Shown here: positions 17,160-27,095 of the stretch, in pieces
Numbering within the stretch: position 1 is the first letter of the stretch
Layout: each line of letters opens with the position of its first letter
Assembly: GCA_947500435.1 (NCBI GenBank)
Contig: CANMRV010000004.1
Coordinates: forward strand, 62,001-126,000
Direction: 5' to 3'
Length of the DNA: 64,000 nucleotides
DNA from: an uncultured Flavobacteriaceae bacterium
GTDB taxonomy: Bacteria; Bacteroidota; Bacteroidia; Flavobacteriales; Flavobacteriaceae
Translations under genes and position numbers: made by a program
The notes under the pieces: generated by a model
What the model was told of the DNA's origin: nothing
The model's input: only the letters and a program-made list of their open reading frames with translations
The model's database searches: none

Positions 17160-19292
17160 ATGGCAAGAGATTTAAAATATACAAGAAATATAGGTATTGC
17201 TGCGCATATTGATGCTGGTAAAACCACTACTACGGAACGTATTTTGTTCTATACAGGTGTTAGCCATAAAATTGGTGAGGTACATGATGGTGCTGCTACA
17301 ATGGATTGGATGGAACAAGAGCAAGAACGTGGTATTACAATTACTTCCGCTGCAACAACTTGTGAATGGGAGTTTCCAACAGAGAACGGAAAACCAACTT
17401 CTGACGCGAAAGGTTATCATTTTAATATAATTGATACTCCAGGTCACGTTGATTTTACTGTGGAAGTAAATAGATCTTTACGTGTTCTCGATGGTTTAGT
17501 ATTCCTTTTTAGCGCAGTGGATGGTGTTGAGCCGCAATCTGAAACAAATTGGAGGCTTGCAGATAACTATAAAGTTCCTCGTATTGGTTTTGTGAATAAA
17601 ATGGACCGTCAAGGTTCTAACTTTTTAATGGTTTGTAAGCAAGTCAGAGAGATGTTGGGTTCTAAGGCAGTTCCTATCGTTTTACCAATTGGTGAAGAAG
17701 GAGATTTCAAAGGAATCGTTGATTTAGCTAAGAATAGAGCTATAGTTTGGCATGATGAGGGATATGGTTCGACGTTTGACGTTGTTGATATTCCTGAGGA
17801 AATGAAAGCTGAAGTAAAGGAGTATAGAGCTGGATTAATTGAGGCCGTTGCAGAGTACGACGAGGAGTTAATGGAGAAATTCTTCGAAGATGAAGATTCT
17901 ATTACTGAAGAAGAAGTACATGCTGCTTTAAGAGCTGCGGTTATGGATAGAGCAATCATCCCTATGATTTGTGGTTCATCGTTTAAAAATAAAGGTGTTC
18001 AATTTTTGTTGGATGCTGTATGTAGATACTTGCCTTCTCCTATAGATAAGGAGGCTATAATAGGTACCAACCCAGATACAGGTGAGGAAGAATCAAGAAA
18101 ACCGGATGTTAAAGAGCCGTTTTCTGCTTTAGCTTTTAAAATTGCGACTGATCCTTTTGTGGGACGTTTGGCATTCTTTAGAACGTATTCTGGTCGTTTA
18201 GATGCTGGTTCTTATATATTGAATAATCGTTCAGGTAAGAAAGAGCGTATTTCTCGTATTTATCAAATGCACTCTAATAAGCAAAATGCTATCGATTATA
18301 TCGAAGCGGGAGATATAGGTGCTGCGGTTGGATTTAAAGATATTAAGACTGGTGATACTATGTCTGCTGAAAAGCATCCTATTGTATTAGAGAGTATGGA
18401 CTTTCCCGATCCGGTAATTGGTATAGCAGTTGAGCCTAAAACAAAGGCTGATGTTGATAAATTAGGTATGGCTTTAGCTAAATTGGCGGAAGAAGATCCT
18501 ACATTCCAAGTAAAAACTGATGAAGCGTCAGGTCAAACCATTATTTCTGGTATGGGTGAACTTCACTTAGATATTATTGTCGATCGCTTAAAAAGAGAAT
18601 TCAAAGTTGAAGTTAACCAAGGTCAGCCTCAAGTCGAATATAAGGAGGCGCTTACAAAAATGGCTGCGCACAGAGAAACTTATAAAAAGCAATCTGGTGG
18701 TCGTGGTAAATTTGGTGATATTGTCTTTGAAATGAGTCCTGCGGATGATGATTTCGAAGGAAGTGGACTGCAGTTTGTTGATCAAATCAAAGGTGGACGT
18801 ATTCCTAAGGAATTCATTCCATCTGTAGAGAAAGGTTTCAAGGCTGCTATGCAGAACGGACCGTTGGCTGGGTTTGAAATGGATACCATGAAAGTGGTAT
18901 TGAAAGATGGATCTTTCCATCCCGTGGATTCTGATGCACTTTCTTTCGAATTGGCAGCGAAAATGGGTTACAAAGCCGCTGGTAAAGCTGCTGGTGCTGT
19001 AATTATGGAGCCAATTATGAAGATAGAAGTTATTACTCCTGAGGAGAATATGGGTGATATCGTTGGTGATTTGAATAGAAGGCGTGGAACTATTAGTGAT
19101 ATGAGCGATAGAGCTGGAGCTAAAGTTGTAAAAGGTACTGTTCCACTATCTGAGATGTTTGGATATGTTACTTCTTTGAGAACATTGTCGTCAGGTAGAG
19201 CAACATCAACTATGGAATTTTCTCACTATGCAGAAACTCCATCTAATATTTCAGAGGAAGTAATTAAGGCAGCTAAAGGTGTAACCGCTTAA
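17160..19292 (+). CDS. fusA: Elongation factor G
   Basis: 710 residues, full length. This translational GTPase drives ribosome translocation. The G domain shows AHIDAGKT (residues 15-22), the switch segment [16 protein letters not shown] (92-96) and NKMD (146-149). The later domains II-V are complete, including the EF-G domain IV segment [15 protein letters not shown] and the C-terminal [16 protein letters not shown]. The gene ends 10 bases before rpsJ. Its place in the str operon and its conserved sequence indicate the canonical translocase rather than an EF-G2 paralogue. Confidence 0.98.
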   Translation: MARDLKYTRNIGIAAHIDAGKTTTTERILFYTGVSHKIGEVHDGAATMDWMEQEQERGITITSAATTCEWEFPTENGKPTSDAKGYHFNIIDTPGHVDFTVEVNRSLRVLDGLVFLFSAVDGVEPQSETNWRLADNYKVPRIGFVNKMDRQGSNFLMVCKQVREMLGSKAVPIVLPIGEEGDFKGIVDLAKNRAIVWHDEGYGSTFDVVDIPEEMKAEVKEYRAGLIEAVAEYDEELMEKFFEDEDSITEEEVHAALRAAVMDRAIIPMICGSSFKNKGVQFLLDAVCRYLPSPIDKEAIIGTNPDTGEEESRKPDVKEPFSALAFKIATDPFVGRLAFFRTYSGRLDAGSYILNNRSGKKERISRIYQMHSNKQNAIDYIEAGDIGAAVGFKDIKTGDTMSAEKHPIVLESMDFPDPVIGIAVEPKTKADVDKLGMALAKLAEEDPTFQVKTDEASGQTIISGMGELHLDIIVDRLKREFKVEVNQGQPQVEYKEALTKMAAHRETYKKQSGGRGKFGDIVFEMSPADDDFEGSGLQFVDQIKGGRIPKEFIPSVEKGFKAAMQNGPLAGFEMDTMKVVLKDGSFHPVDSDALSFELAAKMGYKAAGKAAGAVIMEPIMKIEVITPEENMGDIVGDLNRRRGTISDMSDRAGAKVVKGTVPLSEMFGYVTSLRTLSSGRATSTMEFSHYAETPSNISEEVIKAAKGVTA

Positions 19293-19302
19293 TTTTTAGA
19301 AG

Positions 19303-19608
19303 ATGAGTCAAAAAATTAGAATAAAATTAAAATCTTACGATCACAATTTGGTAGACAAGTCTGCTGAGAAAATCGTTAAGACGGTAAAGACAACCGGAGC
19401 GGTAGTAACTGGGCCAATTCCTTTGCCAACACATAAAAAAATATTTACGGTTTTGCGTTCGCCGCACGTAAATAAAAAATCAAGAGAGCAATTTCAATTG
19501 AGTTCTTATAAAAGACTCTTAGATATTTATAGCTCTTCGTCAAAAACTATTGATGCGCTTATGAAGCTAGAGCTTCCAAGTGGTGTTGAAGTTGAGATAA
19601 AAGTATAA
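19303..19608 (+). CDS. rpsJ: 30S ribosomal protein S10
   Basis: 101 residues. S10 is part of the 30S head and also partners NusB in antitermination. Typical segments are [28 protein letters not shown] and [13 protein letters not shown]. It is separated from rplC by a 192-base spacer that holds an apparent intrinsic terminator, so it may be the last gene of a shorter transcript (rpsL-rpsJ) as well as part of the full one. The NusB partnership makes this position next to a terminator interesting. Confidence 0.97.
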   Translation: MSQKIRIKLKSYDHNLVDKSAEKIVKTVKTTGAVVTGPIPLPTHKKIFTVLRSPHVNKKSREQFQLSSYKRLLDIYSSSSKTIDALMKLELPSGVEVEIKV

Positions 19609-19616
19609 GTGAAAAA

Positions 19617-19717
19617 CCTATTCGAATAGGATAGGTGACATGTCCTGAGCCGCGTGCAAGGGAAAAACGGAAGAAAACAAAATTCAGGGTTGAATTAGTT
19701 TTTAACCCTGTTTTTTT
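19617..19717 (+). promoter_or_regulatory. Putative transcription attenuator between rpsJ and rplC
   Basis: Three elements are seen. First, an inverted repeat CCTATTCGAATAGG at 19617-19630, followed by a second ATAGG that offers an alternative partner. Second, TCCTGA at 19643-19648, able to pair with TCAGGG at 19684-19689. Third, a terminator stem of CAGGGTTGAA (19685-19694) with TTTAACCCTG (19701-19710), ten pairs including one G-U, then seven T at 19711-19717. The second and third pairings share bases 19685-19689, so they exclude each other, as in an attenuator. No TAnnTTTG element lies between the T-tract and rplC, so rplC and later genes would depend on readthrough. The sensing factor is unknown. 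Confidence 0.65.
19685..19717 (+). terminator. Intrinsic terminator inside the ribosomal operon, before rplC
   Basis: Ten-pair stem (19685-19694 with 19701-19710) with a six-base loop followed by seven T residues. It is placed 77 bases after rpsJ and 84 before rplC. It must be bypassed for expression of rplC and the genes behind it unless a promoter I cannot see lies in between. Confidence 0.75.
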
Positions 19718-19800
19718 ATGTCTTAGTTGAGAGTAATACAAATTAATATAAACGGAAGGAAGATTTAAAGTTTAAATCGGATGTCCAAAATCTAAATCGA

Positions 19801-20418
19801 ATGTCTGGGTTAATAGGAAAGAAAGTAGGTATGACCAGTATTTTTGACGAGAATGGTAAGAATATGCCATGTACCGTTATTGAAGCTGGGCCATGCGTAG
19901 TTACCCAAGTCAGAACCGAAGAGGTCGACGGGTATAGTGCCCTTCAACTTGGTTTCGATGACAAGGCAGAGAAACGTGCTAATAAGGCTCAATCGGGTCA
20001 TTTTAAAAAGGCAGGTACATCTCCCAAGAAAAAAGTCGTTGAGTTCCAAGATTTTGAAGGTGAGTTCAAATTAGGTGACACCCTTGGGGTTGATCTATTT
20101 GAAGAAGGTGAATTTGTTGATGTAGTTGGTACATCAAAAGGAAAAGGTTTTCAGGGTGTTGTTAAAAGACACGGCTTCGCTGGAGTTGGTCAAGCAACAC
20201 ACGGTCAACACAACAGGCTTAGAGCTCCCGGTTCAATCGGTGCTGCTTCATATCCTGCGAGAGTTTTCAAAGGAATGAAAATGGCTGGCCGAATGGGTGG
20301 TGATCAAGTGACTGTTCAGAACCTTAGAGTTTTAAAAATAGTTCCAGAGAAAAACCTTATCGTAGTAAAGGGATGTGTACCTGGTCATAAGAATGCTTAC
20401 GTAACTATTCAGAAGTAA
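19801..20418 (+). CDS. rplC: 50S ribosomal protein L3
   Basis: 205 residues. L3 is an early-assembly 23S-binding protein whose loop reaches the peptidyl transferase centre. The start [19 protein letters not shown] and the loop segment [17 protein letters not shown] are typical. The ATG at 19801 is preceded by a near-copy of its own surroundings containing another ATG at 19781, which opens a mini-frame of four codons and a stop. The stop codon of rplC overlaps the rplD start by one base (TAATG), suggesting translational coupling. Confidence 0.98.
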   Translation: MSGLIGKKVGMTSIFDENGKNMPCTVIEAGPCVVTQVRTEEVDGYSALQLGFDDKAEKRANKAQSGHFKKAGTSPKKKVVEFQDFEGEFKLGDTLGVDLFEEGEFVDVVGTSKGKGFQGVVKRHGFAGVGQATHGQHNRLRAPGSIGAASYPARVFKGMKMAGRMGGDQVTVQNLRVLKIVPEKNLIVVKGCVPGHKNAYVTIQK

Positions 20419-21047
20419 TGAAAGTAGCAGTTTTAGATATCAAAGGAAAAGAAACAGGTAGAAAGGCAGACCTTTCTGATGCTGTTTTCGGAATAGAGCC
20501 TAACAATCATGCGGTTTACTTAGATGTAAAACAATACCTAGCTCATCAGAGACAAGGAACTCACAAATCGAAAGAGAGAGCGGAGATTGCAGGTAGTACA
20601 AGAAAGATTAAAAAACAAAAAGGTACAGGTACGGCTCGTGCTGGTAGTATCAAATCACCAATCTTTAGAGGTGGTGGTCGAATTTTCGGTCCAAGACCTA
20701 AAGATTATACTCAAAAATTGAATAAAAACTTGAAGCGTTTGGCACGTAAATCTGCCTTAAGTATCAAGTCAAATGAGAAGGCAATTTTGGTAGTTGAAGA
20801 CTTTGATTTTGAGGCTCCAAAAACTAAGGATTTTGTACAGGTTTTAAAGTCTTTGGGACTGGAGAACAAAAAGTCTTTATTTGTGTTGGGTGATTCAAAT
20901 AATGGTGTATATTTGTCTTCGCGTAATTTGAAGCGCTCTGAAGTTGTAACTAGCTCAGAATTAAGCACTTACAAAATATTAAACGCAAACAATATTGTGT
21001 TATTAGAAGGTTCATTAGAAGGAATCGTAGCGAACTTAAATAAATAG
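20418..21047 (+). CDS. rplD: 50S ribosomal protein L4
   Basis: 209 residues. L4 lines the exit tunnel. In some proteobacteria it autoregulates the S10 operon, so it is a candidate effector of the attenuator upstream of rplC. The tunnel extension [18 protein letters not shown] and [14 protein letters not shown] is intact, with no change at the positions linked to macrolide resistance that I can recognise. The gene overlaps the end of rplC by one base. Confidence 0.98.
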   Translation: MKVAVLDIKGKETGRKADLSDAVFGIEPNNHAVYLDVKQYLAHQRQGTHKSKERAEIAGSTRKIKKQKGTGTARAGSIKSPIFRGGGRIFGPRPKDYTQKLNKNLKRLARKSALSIKSNEKAILVVEDFDFEAPKTKDFVQVLKSLGLENKKSLFVLGDSNNGVYLSSRNLKRSEVVTSSELSTYKILNANNIVLLEGSLEGIVANLNK

Positions 21048-21054
21048 GAAAACC

Positions 21055-21345
21055 ATGAGTGTGTTGATAAAGCCAATTATAACTGAAAAGATGACCGCTG
21101 ATAGCGAGTTGTACAATCGGTATGGTTTCATTGTTGACCCAAAGGCCAACAAGATTCAGATCAAGGAAGCTGTTGAATCAGCTTATGGAGTTTCGGTTAA
21201 GAAAGTTCGTACCATGAATTATGGTCCAACAAGAAAATCGCGGTATACCAAAACAGGTATTCAGCATGGTAAAACGAATGCTATCAAGAAAGCGATAGTT
21301 GATGTTGCCGAAGGAGATATTATTGATTTTTACAGTAATCTATAA
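21055..21345 (+). CDS. rplW: 50S ribosomal protein L23
   Basis: 96 residues. L23 sits at the tunnel exit and is the docking site for trigger factor and the signal recognition particle. Family segments include LIKPIITEKMTADSELYNRY at the N-terminus, VDPKANKIQIKEAVE, and the basic loop MNYGPTRKSRYTKTG. Gap of 7 bases from rplD and 9 to rplB. Confidence 0.97.
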   Translation: MSVLIKPIITEKMTADSELYNRYGFIVDPKANKIQIKEAVESAYGVSVKKVRTMNYGPTRKSRYTKTGIQHGKTNAIKKAIVDVAEGDIIDFYSNL

Positions 21346-21354
21346 AGACAAACA

Positions 21355-22179
21355 ATGTCAGTTAGAAAATTAAAACCAGTAACTCCTGGACAGCGTTTTA
21401 GAGTCGTAAATGGGTTTGACGCCATTACGACTGATAAGCCGGAGAAGAGCTTGCTCTCTCCGTTAAAAAAGTCCGGAGGTAGAAACAGTCAAGGAAAGAT
21501 GACCATTCGCCAAAAAGGTGGAGGTCATAAAAGAAGGTATCGTGTCATCGATTTTAAAAGGGATAAGCAAGATGTTGCTGCAACCGTAAAATCGATTCAA
21601 TACGATCCTAACAGAACAGCTTTTATTGCGTTGTTGGAATACACTGACGGTGAGAAAAGATACATAATCGCTCAAAACGGATTGCAAGTAGATCAGACGG
21701 TAACATCTGGTTCGAATGCAGCACCTGAAATTGGTAACGCACTTCCATTAAGCGATATTCCTTTGGGAACTATTATTTCATGTATTGAGTTACGACCTGG
21801 ACAAGGAGCTGTAATGGCAAGAAGTGCAGGTACTTTTGCTCAATTAATGGCAAAAGACGGAAAGTTTGTTACTGTAAAAATGCCTTCTGGTGAAACGAGA
21901 TTGATTTTATCAGGTTGTTTGGCTACTATCGGTGCGGTTTCTAACTCGGATCATCAATTGTTGGTTTCTGGTAAAGCTGGTAGAAGTAGATGGTTGGGTA
22001 GAAGACCAAGAACTAGACCAGTAGCAATGAACCCTGTCGATCACCCAATGGGCGGTGGTGAAGGTAGAGCTTCGGGTGGTCACCCAAGATCTAGAAACGG
22101 TATTCCGGCTAAGGGTTATAGAACTCGTCAGAAGACTAAGAGCACAAACAAATATATTTTAGAACGTAGAAAGAAATAA
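21355..22179 (+). CDS. rplB: 50S ribosomal protein L2
   Basis: 274 residues, standard length. L2 binds 23S domain IV and is needed for peptidyl transferase activity and subunit joining. The glycine-rich [20 protein letters not shown] and the C-terminal [19 protein letters not shown] are conserved, including the histidine equivalent to the essential His near position 229. Part of the S10 cluster between rplW and rpsS. Confidence 0.98.
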   Translation: MSVRKLKPVTPGQRFRVVNGFDAITTDKPEKSLLSPLKKSGGRNSQGKMTIRQKGGGHKRRYRVIDFKRDKQDVAATVKSIQYDPNRTAFIALLEYTDGEKRYIIAQNGLQVDQTVTSGSNAAPEIGNALPLSDIPLGTIISCIELRPGQGAVMARSAGTFAQLMAKDGKFVTVKMPSGETRLILSGCLATIGAVSNSDHQLLVSGKAGRSRWLGRRPRTRPVAMNPVDHPMGGGEGRASGGHPRSRNGIPAKGYRTRQKTKSTNKYILERRKK

Positions 22180-22191
22180 AAAGAAGAAAAA

Positions 22192-22470
22192 ATGGCACGT
22201 TCACTAAAAAAAGGACCTTACGTTCACTATAGTTTGGATAAAAAAATCCAGCAAAATGCTTCTTCTGGAAAGAAGAGTGTTATAAAGACATGGTCAAGAG
22301 CTTCTATGATAACACCTGATTTTGTAGGTCTAACCATAGCTGTGCATAACGGGAGACAATTTGTTCCTGTATTTGTAACAGAAAATATGGTAGGGCACAA
22401 ATTAGGGGAATTTTCTCCAACACGATCTTTTAGGGGTCACGCAGGAGCAAAGAACAAAGGTAAAAAGTAA
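22192..22470 (+). CDS. rpsS: 30S ribosomal protein S19
   Basis: 92 residues. S19 forms a pair with S13 in the 30S head and contacts the A-site finger of the large subunit. Typical [15 protein letters not shown] start, [22 protein letters not shown] core and [15 protein letters not shown] signature. Only 3 bases separate it from rplV. Confidence 0.98.
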   Translation: MARSLKKGPYVHYSLDKKIQQNASSGKKSVIKTWSRASMITPDFVGLTIAVHNGRQFVPVFVTENMVGHKLGEFSPTRSFRGHAGAKNKGKK

Positions 22471-22473
22471 GCT

Positions 22474-22881
22474 ATGGGAGTTCGAAAAAAACAGATGGCC
22501 GAAAGAATAAAGGCTGAAAAGAAACAGATAGCGTTCGCAAAGTTGAACAATTGTCCTACTTCTCCTAGAAAAATGCGCATCGTTGCGGATTTAGTAAGAG
22601 GTGTTGAAGTGGAAAAGGCGTTGGCAATTTTGAGGTTCAATCCGAAAGAAGCTTCCCGCAAATTAGAAAAGCTTTTGCTTTCTGCTTTGGCGAATTGGCA
22701 AGCTAAGAATGAAGATGCCAGTCTAGAAGACGCTGATCTTATTGTAAAAGAGATTCGTGTTGATAGTGCAGCGATGTTGAAAAGATTGCGTCCAGCTCCA
22801 CAAGGTAGAGCACACAGAATTAGAAAACGTTCCAACCATGTAACATTGGTTTTGGGGTCTAACAATAATATAGCAAGCTAG
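22474..22881 (+). CDS. rplV: 50S ribosomal protein L22
   Basis: 135 residues. L22 forms the exit-tunnel constriction together with L4. Recognised by [19 protein letters not shown], the [19 protein letters not shown] helix and the tunnel loop [20 protein letters not shown]. The N-terminus carries about 25 extra residues rich in Lys and Arg before the conserved core, a normal variation in this phylum. One base separates its stop from the rpsC ATG. Confidence 0.97.
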   Translation: MGVRKKQMAERIKAEKKQIAFAKLNNCPTSPRKMRIVADLVRGVEVEKALAILRFNPKEASRKLEKLLLSALANWQAKNEDASLEDADLIVKEIRVDSAAMLKRLRPAPQGRAHRIRKRSNHVTLVLGSNNNIAS

Positions 22882-22882
22882 A

Positions 22883-23602
22883 ATGGGACAGAAAACAAAT
22901 CCGATAGGAAATCGTCTAGGAATTATCAGAGGATGGGAATCTAACTGGTACGGTGGAAACGATTATGGTGACAAACTAGCTGAGGATAGCAAAATCCGTA
23001 AGTATGTTCATGCACGTTTGGCGAAAGCAAGTGTGTCAAGAGTTATTATCGAACGTACTTTAAAATTGATAACAGTAACTATTACTACGGCAAGACCAGG
23101 TATCATTATTGGTAAAGGTGGTCAAGAAGTAGATAAGCTTAAAGAAGAGCTTAAGAAGATTACTGGAAAAGAGGTTCAGATTAATATTTACGAAATCAAA
23201 AGACCTGAGGTTGATGCCAATTTGGTAGCTGCTAGTGTAGCACGTCAAATTGAAAGCAGAATTTCTTTCAGACGAGCAATCAAAATGGCAATTGCTGCTG
23301 CGATGCGCATGAATGCTGAGGGAATCAAAATTCAGATTTCCGGTCGATTGAATGGAGCTGAAATGGCACGTTCTGAGTCGTACAAAGATGGTAGAATTCC
23401 ATTGTCTACTTTCCGTGCAGATATTGATTATGCATTGCACGAAGCTCAAACTACTTATGGTAAGTTGGGAATCAAAGTTTGGATAATGAAAGGCGAAGTA
23501 TACGGAAAGAGAGAGCTTTCTCCATTAGTTGGTATGAAAAAAGGCCAAAGCGACAAGGGAGGAAAAGGAGATCGTGGTGGAAAACAACGCCGTAGAAAGT
23601 AA
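22883..23602 (+). CDS. rpsC: 30S ribosomal protein S3
   Basis: 239 residues with the N-terminal KH domain ([20 protein letters not shown], containing the GxxG loop) and the C-terminal S3 domain ([20 protein letters not shown]). S3 lines the mRNA entry tunnel and helps unwind mRNA. The C-terminus ends in a Gly/Lys/Arg tail ([14 protein letters not shown]). Normal place between rplV and rplP. Confidence 0.98.
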   Translation: MGQKTNPIGNRLGIIRGWESNWYGGNDYGDKLAEDSKIRKYVHARLAKASVSRVIIERTLKLITVTITTARPGIIIGKGGQEVDKLKEELKKITGKEVQINIYEIKRPEVDANLVAASVARQIESRISFRRAIKMAIAAAMRMNAEGIKIQISGRLNGAEMARSESYKDGRIPLSTFRADIDYALHEAQTTYGKLGIKVWIMKGEVYGKRELSPLVGMKKGQSDKGGKGDRGGKQRRRK

Positions 23603-23625
23603 TTTTTTAAAGAAGTAAGAAAATC

Positions 23626-24051
23626 ATGTTACAACCGAAAAGACAAAAGTTTCGTAAGATGCAAAAAGGCCGGATGAAGGGTATCTCCGGTAGAGGGCAC
23701 CTGCTTTCTAATGGTATGTTTGGTCTTAAATCTTTAGAGACTCGTTTTATAACAGCACGTCAGATTGAAGCGGCTCGTATTGCTGCAACAAGATACATGA
23801 AAAGAGAAGGGCAGCTTTGGATTAAGATATTTCCAGACAAGCCTATCACCAAGAAGCCATTAGAAGTACGTATGGGTAAAGGTAAAGGTGCTCCGGAATA
23901 TTTCGTAGCTCGTGTTTTGCCTGGAAGAATTATGTTCGAGGTTGCTGGTGTGCCAATGGATGTTGCTAAGGAAGCATTGCGATTAGCGGCTCAAAAATTA
24001 CCGGTTAAGACAAAATTTATTGTTGCCAGAGATTATACTGCTGTAGACTAA
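23626..24051 (+). CDS. rplP: 50S ribosomal protein L16
   Basis: 141 residues. L16 binds near the A-site tRNA elbow and is a late-assembly protein. [39 protein letters not shown] and [19 protein letters not shown] are diagnostic. The spacer of 23 bases before it contains GAAGTAAG, a weak purine run rather than a true Shine-Dalgarno sequence. Confidence 0.98.
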   Translation: MLQPKRQKFRKMQKGRMKGISGRGHLLSNGMFGLKSLETRFITARQIEAARIAATRYMKREGQLWIKIFPDKPITKKPLEVRMGKGKGAPEYFVARVLPGRIMFEVAGVPMDVAKEALRLAAQKLPVKTKFIVARDYTAVD

Positions 24052-24063
24052 TTGAAGGAAATC

Positions 24064-24255
24064 ATGAAAAAAAAGGAAATAAAAGAATTATCTGTTGAAG
24101 AGCTAAAATTAAAGCACGCTGAGCTTAAGAAAGAGCATGCGGATTTAAAAATGGCACACTTCGTAACTCCTTTGGAGAATCCTCTTCAAATTAGAAAGGT
24201 TAGAAGAACAGTAGCGCGATTGGCAACGGAATTAACTAATAGGGAAAACCAATAA
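24064..24255 (+). CDS. rpmC: 50S ribosomal protein L29
   Basis: 63 residues from the ATG at 24064. The frame can be extended four codons to a TTG at 24052, directly after the rplP stop, but ATG with the purine run GAAGGAA 4-10 bases before it is the more likely start and gives the family's usual N-terminus ([20 protein letters not shown]). L29 is a small helical hairpin next to L23 at the tunnel exit. Confidence 0.93.
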   Translation: MKKKEIKELSVEELKLKHAELKKEHADLKMAHFVTPLENPLQIRKVRRTVARLATELTNRENQ

Positions 24256-24268
24256 CTGGTTCTGCTTT

Positions 24269-24529
24269 ATGGAAGAAAAAAGAAACTTAAGAAAAGAGAG
24301 AATAGGGGTTGTTACTAGCAACAAAATGGAGAAATCTATTGTGGTTGCCGAGGTAAAAAGAGTAAAGCACCCTATGTACGGTAAGTTCGTTTTGAAAACG
24401 AAAAAGTACGTTGCACACGACGAAAAGAACGATTGCAAGGAAGGCGATACCGTAAAGATTATGGAAACACGTCCTTTGAGCAAAACCAAATGTTGGAGGT
24501 TAGTAGAAATCTTAGAAAGAGCTAAATAA
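24269..24529 (+). CDS. rpsQ: 30S ribosomal protein S17
   Basis: 86 residues, an OB-fold protein that binds the 5' domain of 16S rRNA early in assembly. [40 protein letters not shown] and [20 protein letters not shown] are diagnostic. Two bases lie between its stop and the rplN ATG. Confidence 0.97.
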   Translation: MEEKRNLRKERIGVVTSNKMEKSIVVAEVKRVKHPMYGKFVLKTKKYVAHDEKNDCKEGDTVKIMETRPLSKTKCWRLVEILERAK

Positions 24530-24531
24530 TT

Positions 24532-24900
24532 ATGTTACAGCAAGAATCAAGATTAAAGGTAGCGGACAATACAGGAGCAAAGGAAGTTTTGACCATTCGT
24601 GTTTTGGGTGGAACAAAAAGAAGATACGCTTCTATTGGAGACAAGATTGTTGTTACTGTTAAGGAGGCAACTCCGAACGGAGGTATCAAAAAAGGTGCTG
24701 TATCAACAGCAGTTGTGGTAAGAACCAAAAAAGAAGTAAGAAGACCTGATGGATCTTACATCCGTTTTGATGACAATGCATGTGTGTTGTTAAACCCAAC
24801 TGGCGAAATGAGAGGAACCCGTGTTTTCGGACCGGTTGCTAGAGAACTTCGCGATAAGCAGTTCATGAAAATTGTTTCATTGGCCCCTGAGGTACTATAA
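24532..24900 (+). CDS. rplN: 50S ribosomal protein L14
   Basis: 122 residues, normal length. L14 forms an intersubunit bridge and binds the silencing factor Rsf[20 protein letters not shown] and [19 protein letters not shown] are family signatures. First gene of the classical spc section, here continuous with the S10 section without a visible new promoter. Confidence 0.98.
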   Translation: MLQQESRLKVADNTGAKEVLTIRVLGGTKRRYASIGDKIVVTVKEATPNGGIKKGAVSTAVVVRTKKEVRRPDGSYIRFDDNACVLLNPTGEMRGTRVFGPVARELRDKQFMKIVSLAPEVL

Positions 24901-24913
24901 TTTATAGCAAGGA

Positions 24914-25228
24914 ATGAAAAAGTTAAAAATAAAAACGGGAGATACAGTACGTATTATTGCTGGAGACCATAAAGGAACCGAAGGTAAAGTGATGCGTGTT
25001 GATATTGAAAAGAACAAAGCGATTGTTGAAGGTGCAAATATGGTATCTAAACATGAGAAGCCTAGTGCAAAAAATCCACAAGGCGGTATTGTTGAAAAGG
25101 AAGCTTTTGTTCATGTTTCTAATCTTGCACTTCTTGATGCTAAATCTGGTGATACCACCAGAGTTGGTTATGAAGTAAGAGATGGAAAGAAAGTTAGAGT
25201 TTCTAAAAAATCCAATGAAGTAATTTAG
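24914..25228 (+). CDS. rplX: 50S ribosomal protein L24
   Basis: 104 residues with an N-terminal KOW motif ([20 protein letters not shown]). L24 is an early 23S-binding assembly initiator at the tunnel exit. [20 protein letters not shown] is the second conserved part. Two bases separate its stop from rplE. Confidence 0.97.
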   Translation: MKKLKIKTGDTVRIIAGDHKGTEGKVMRVDIEKNKAIVEGANMVSKHEKPSAKNPQGGIVEKEAFVHVSNLALLDAKSGDTTRVGYEVRDGKKVRVSKKSNEVI

Positions 25229-25230
25229 TT

Positions 25231-25782
25231 ATGGCTTACGTTGCAAGATTAAAGAAAGAATATGGTGAGCGCATTGTTAGTGCGTTGACTGAGGAATTTG
25301 GTTACAAGAATGTAATGCAAGTGCCTAAGCTACAGAAGATAGTAGTAAGTAGAGGTGTTGGTGCTGCTGTTGCCGATAAGAAACTTATCGACCATGCGGT
25401 TGATGAGATGACGATGATTACAGGTCAAAAAGCAGTTGCAACAATATCTAAAAAAGATGTTGCTACCTTCAAATTACGTAAGGGGATGCCAATTGGTGCA
25501 AAAGTGACTCTTCGTGGAGAAAGAATGTACGAGTTTTTAGATCGCTTGGTAACAAGTGCTTTACCTCGAGTTCGCGATTTTCAAGGCATCAAAGCTACCG
25601 GTTTTGATGGACGAGGAAATTACAGTTTAGGTGTTACGGAGCAAATTATATTCCCAGAAGTAAATATTGACAAAATCAATAGAATAAACGGGATGGATAT
25701 CACTTTCGTAACTACGGCTGCAACCGATAAGGAAGCGAAATCATTATTAACAGAACTAGGATTACCTTTTAAAAAGAAATAG
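25231..25782 (+). CDS. rplE: 50S ribosomal protein L5
   Basis: 183 residues. L5 binds 5S rRNA and contacts P-site tRNA and S13. Seen are [57 protein letters not shown] and the loop [19 protein letters not shown]. Its stop is one base before the rpsN ATG. Confidence 0.98.
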   Translation: MAYVARLKKEYGERIVSALTEEFGYKNVMQVPKLQKIVVSRGVGAAVADKKLIDHAVDEMTMITGQKAVATISKKDVATFKLRKGMPIGAKVTLRGERMYEFLDRLVTSALPRVRDFQGIKATGFDGRGNYSLGVTEQIIFPEVNIDKINRINGMDITFVTTAATDKEAKSLLTELGLPFKKK

Positions 25783-25783
25783 T

Positions 25784-26053
25784 ATGGCTAAAGAATCAAT
25801 GAAGGCCCGTGAAAGAAAAAGGGCAGCGACTGTAGCTAAATATGCTGAAAAGAGAAAAGCTTTGAAAGAAGCTGGAGACTATGAAGGCCTGCAGAAATTG
25901 CCAAAGAATGCTTCACCTGTTCGTATGCACAACAGATGTAAGATTACCGGAAGACCTAAAGGTTACATGAGAACTTTTGGTATTTCAAGGGTAACTTTCA
26001 GAGAAATGGCAAATCAAGGATTGATTCCGGGAGTTAAAAAAGCCAGCTGGTAA
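25784..26053 (+). CDS. rpsN: 30S ribosomal protein S14 (long, zinc-free type)
   Basis: 89 residues, the long form of S14. The short zinc-binding form carries a CxxC-x-CxxC ribbon; here only one cysteine remains ([20 protein letters not shown]), so it is the C-minus type that does not need zinc. S14 sits in the 30S head beside S3 and S10. A 67-base spacer with a hairpin follows before rpsH. Confidence 0.97.
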   Translation: MAKESMKARERKRAATVAKYAEKRKALKEAGDYEGLQKLPKNASPVRMHNRCKITGRPKGYMRTFGISRVTFREMANQGLIPGVKKASW

Positions 26054-26065
26054 GATAAAATTGAA

Positions 26066-26105
26066 TAACTGGTTTCAGGTCTGGCAATAGTGCCGGAAAC
26101 CGTTA
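26066..26105 (+). promoter_or_regulatory. Hairpin in the rpsN-rpsH spacer, putative leader element
   Basis: TAAC (26066-26069) pairs with GTTA (26102-26105), GGTTTC (26071-26076) with GAAACC (26096-26101) and GGCA (26083-26086) with TGCC (26091-26094). The result is a long bulged hairpin with a four-base loop, ending 15 bases before the rpsH ATG. No T-tract follows, so it is not a terminator. It could be a protein-binding site, a processing site or a translation control for S8. Confidence 0.5.
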
Positions 26106-26120
26106 CCGAAATATATAAGA

Positions 26121-26519
26121 ATGGTTACAGATACTATAGCAGATTACTTAACAAGAGTGAGAAACGCAAATAGCGCAGGTCACAGAGTCGTTGAGATACC
26201 TTCATCAAAAGTGAAGAAAGAGATAACTAAAATATTATTTGATCAAGGATATATTTTAAGTTACAAGTTCGAAGAGGATAAGGTTCAAGGTAGCATCAAG
26301 ATTGCTTTGAAATATGACAAGTTCACTAAAGATCCTGTTATCAAGAAATTGCAGAGAGTAAGTAAGCCTGGTTTACGTAAGTATACAGGAGCTGATAATC
26401 TGCCAAGAGTTTTAAACGGATTAGGTATTGCAATTGTTTCTACATCTCATGGTGTAATGACAAGTAAGCAAGCTAAAAATGAAAATGTAGGTGGCGAGGT
26501 TCTTTGCTACGTATATTAA
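26121..26519 (+). CDS. rpsH: 30S ribosomal protein S8
   Basis: 132 residues. S8 binds helix 21 of 16S rRNA, and in enterobacteria it represses its own operon through an mRNA mimic. MVTDTIADYLTRVRNANSAG at the N-terminus and the C-terminal GIAIVSTSHGVMTSKQAKNENVGGEVLCYVY are diagnostic. The upstream spacer has a strong hairpin close to the start codon. Confidence 0.98.
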   Translation: MVTDTIADYLTRVRNANSAGHRVVEIPSSKVKKEITKILFDQGYILSYKFEEDKVQGSIKIALKYDKFTKDPVIKKLQRVSKPGLRKYTGADNLPRVLNGLGIAIVSTSHGVMTSKQAKNENVGGEVLCYVY

Positions 26520-26539
26520 TCAGTATAAAGATTTAGAAA

Positions 26540-27082
26540 ATGTCTAGAATAGGTAATAATCCGATAGCAATTCCTGAGGGAGTTACGATAGAGATAAATG
26601 AAAATATAATTACTGTAAAAGGTAAGTTGGGTGAATTGACTCAAGAGTTTTCAGGAGTAGCTGTAAAGATTGAAGATGGACAAGCATGGGTAACCAGACC
26701 TTCTGATTCCAAAGAGCATAAAGCAAAACATGGTCTGTACAGATCTTTGGTTTTGAATATGGTTGAAGGAGTTTCTAAAGGATGGACGAAAGAGTTGGAA
26801 TTAGTAGGTGTAGGATATAGAGCAAGCAATCAAGGTCAGAAATTAGATCTTGCTTTGGGCTTTTCTCACAACATAGTTTTGAACTTAGCTCAAGAAGTAA
26901 AAGTGGAGACTATTTCTGAAAAAGGAAAGAACCCTATTATAAAACTTACTTCTTTTGACAAGCAGTTAGTTGGTCAGGTAGCGGCAAAGATTAGATCTTT
27001 CCGTAAGCCAGAGCCATACAAAGGAAAAGGTATTAAGTTCGTTGGAGAACAATTGAGAAGAAAAGCAGGTAAATCCGCATAA
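26540..27082 (+). CDS. rplF: 50S ribosomal protein L6
   Basis: 180 residues with the two repeated domains of L6. It is located near the factor-binding site with L14 and the sarcin-ricin loop. [15 protein letters not shown] at the N-terminus and the signature [24 protein letters not shown] at residues of the C-terminal end are typical. Order rpsH-rplF-rplR is canonical. Confidence 0.98.
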   Translation: MSRIGNNPIAIPEGVTIEINENIITVKGKLGELTQEFSGVAVKIEDGQAWVTRPSDSKEHKAKHGLYRSLVLNMVEGVSKGWTKELELVGVGYRASNQGQKLDLALGFSHNIVLNLAQEVKVETISEKGKNPIIKLTSFDKQLVGQVAAKIRSFRKPEPYKGKGIKFVGEQLRRKAGKSA

Positions 27083-27095
27083 TATTAGTGTTATC

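Noticed and set aside
26071..26101. S8-binding helix-21 mimic before rpsH
   Set aside because: CTGGCAA in the hairpin looked like a 16S segment, but in the E. coli sequence as I recall it that word lies outside helix 21, so I do not claim a mimic, only a hairpin.
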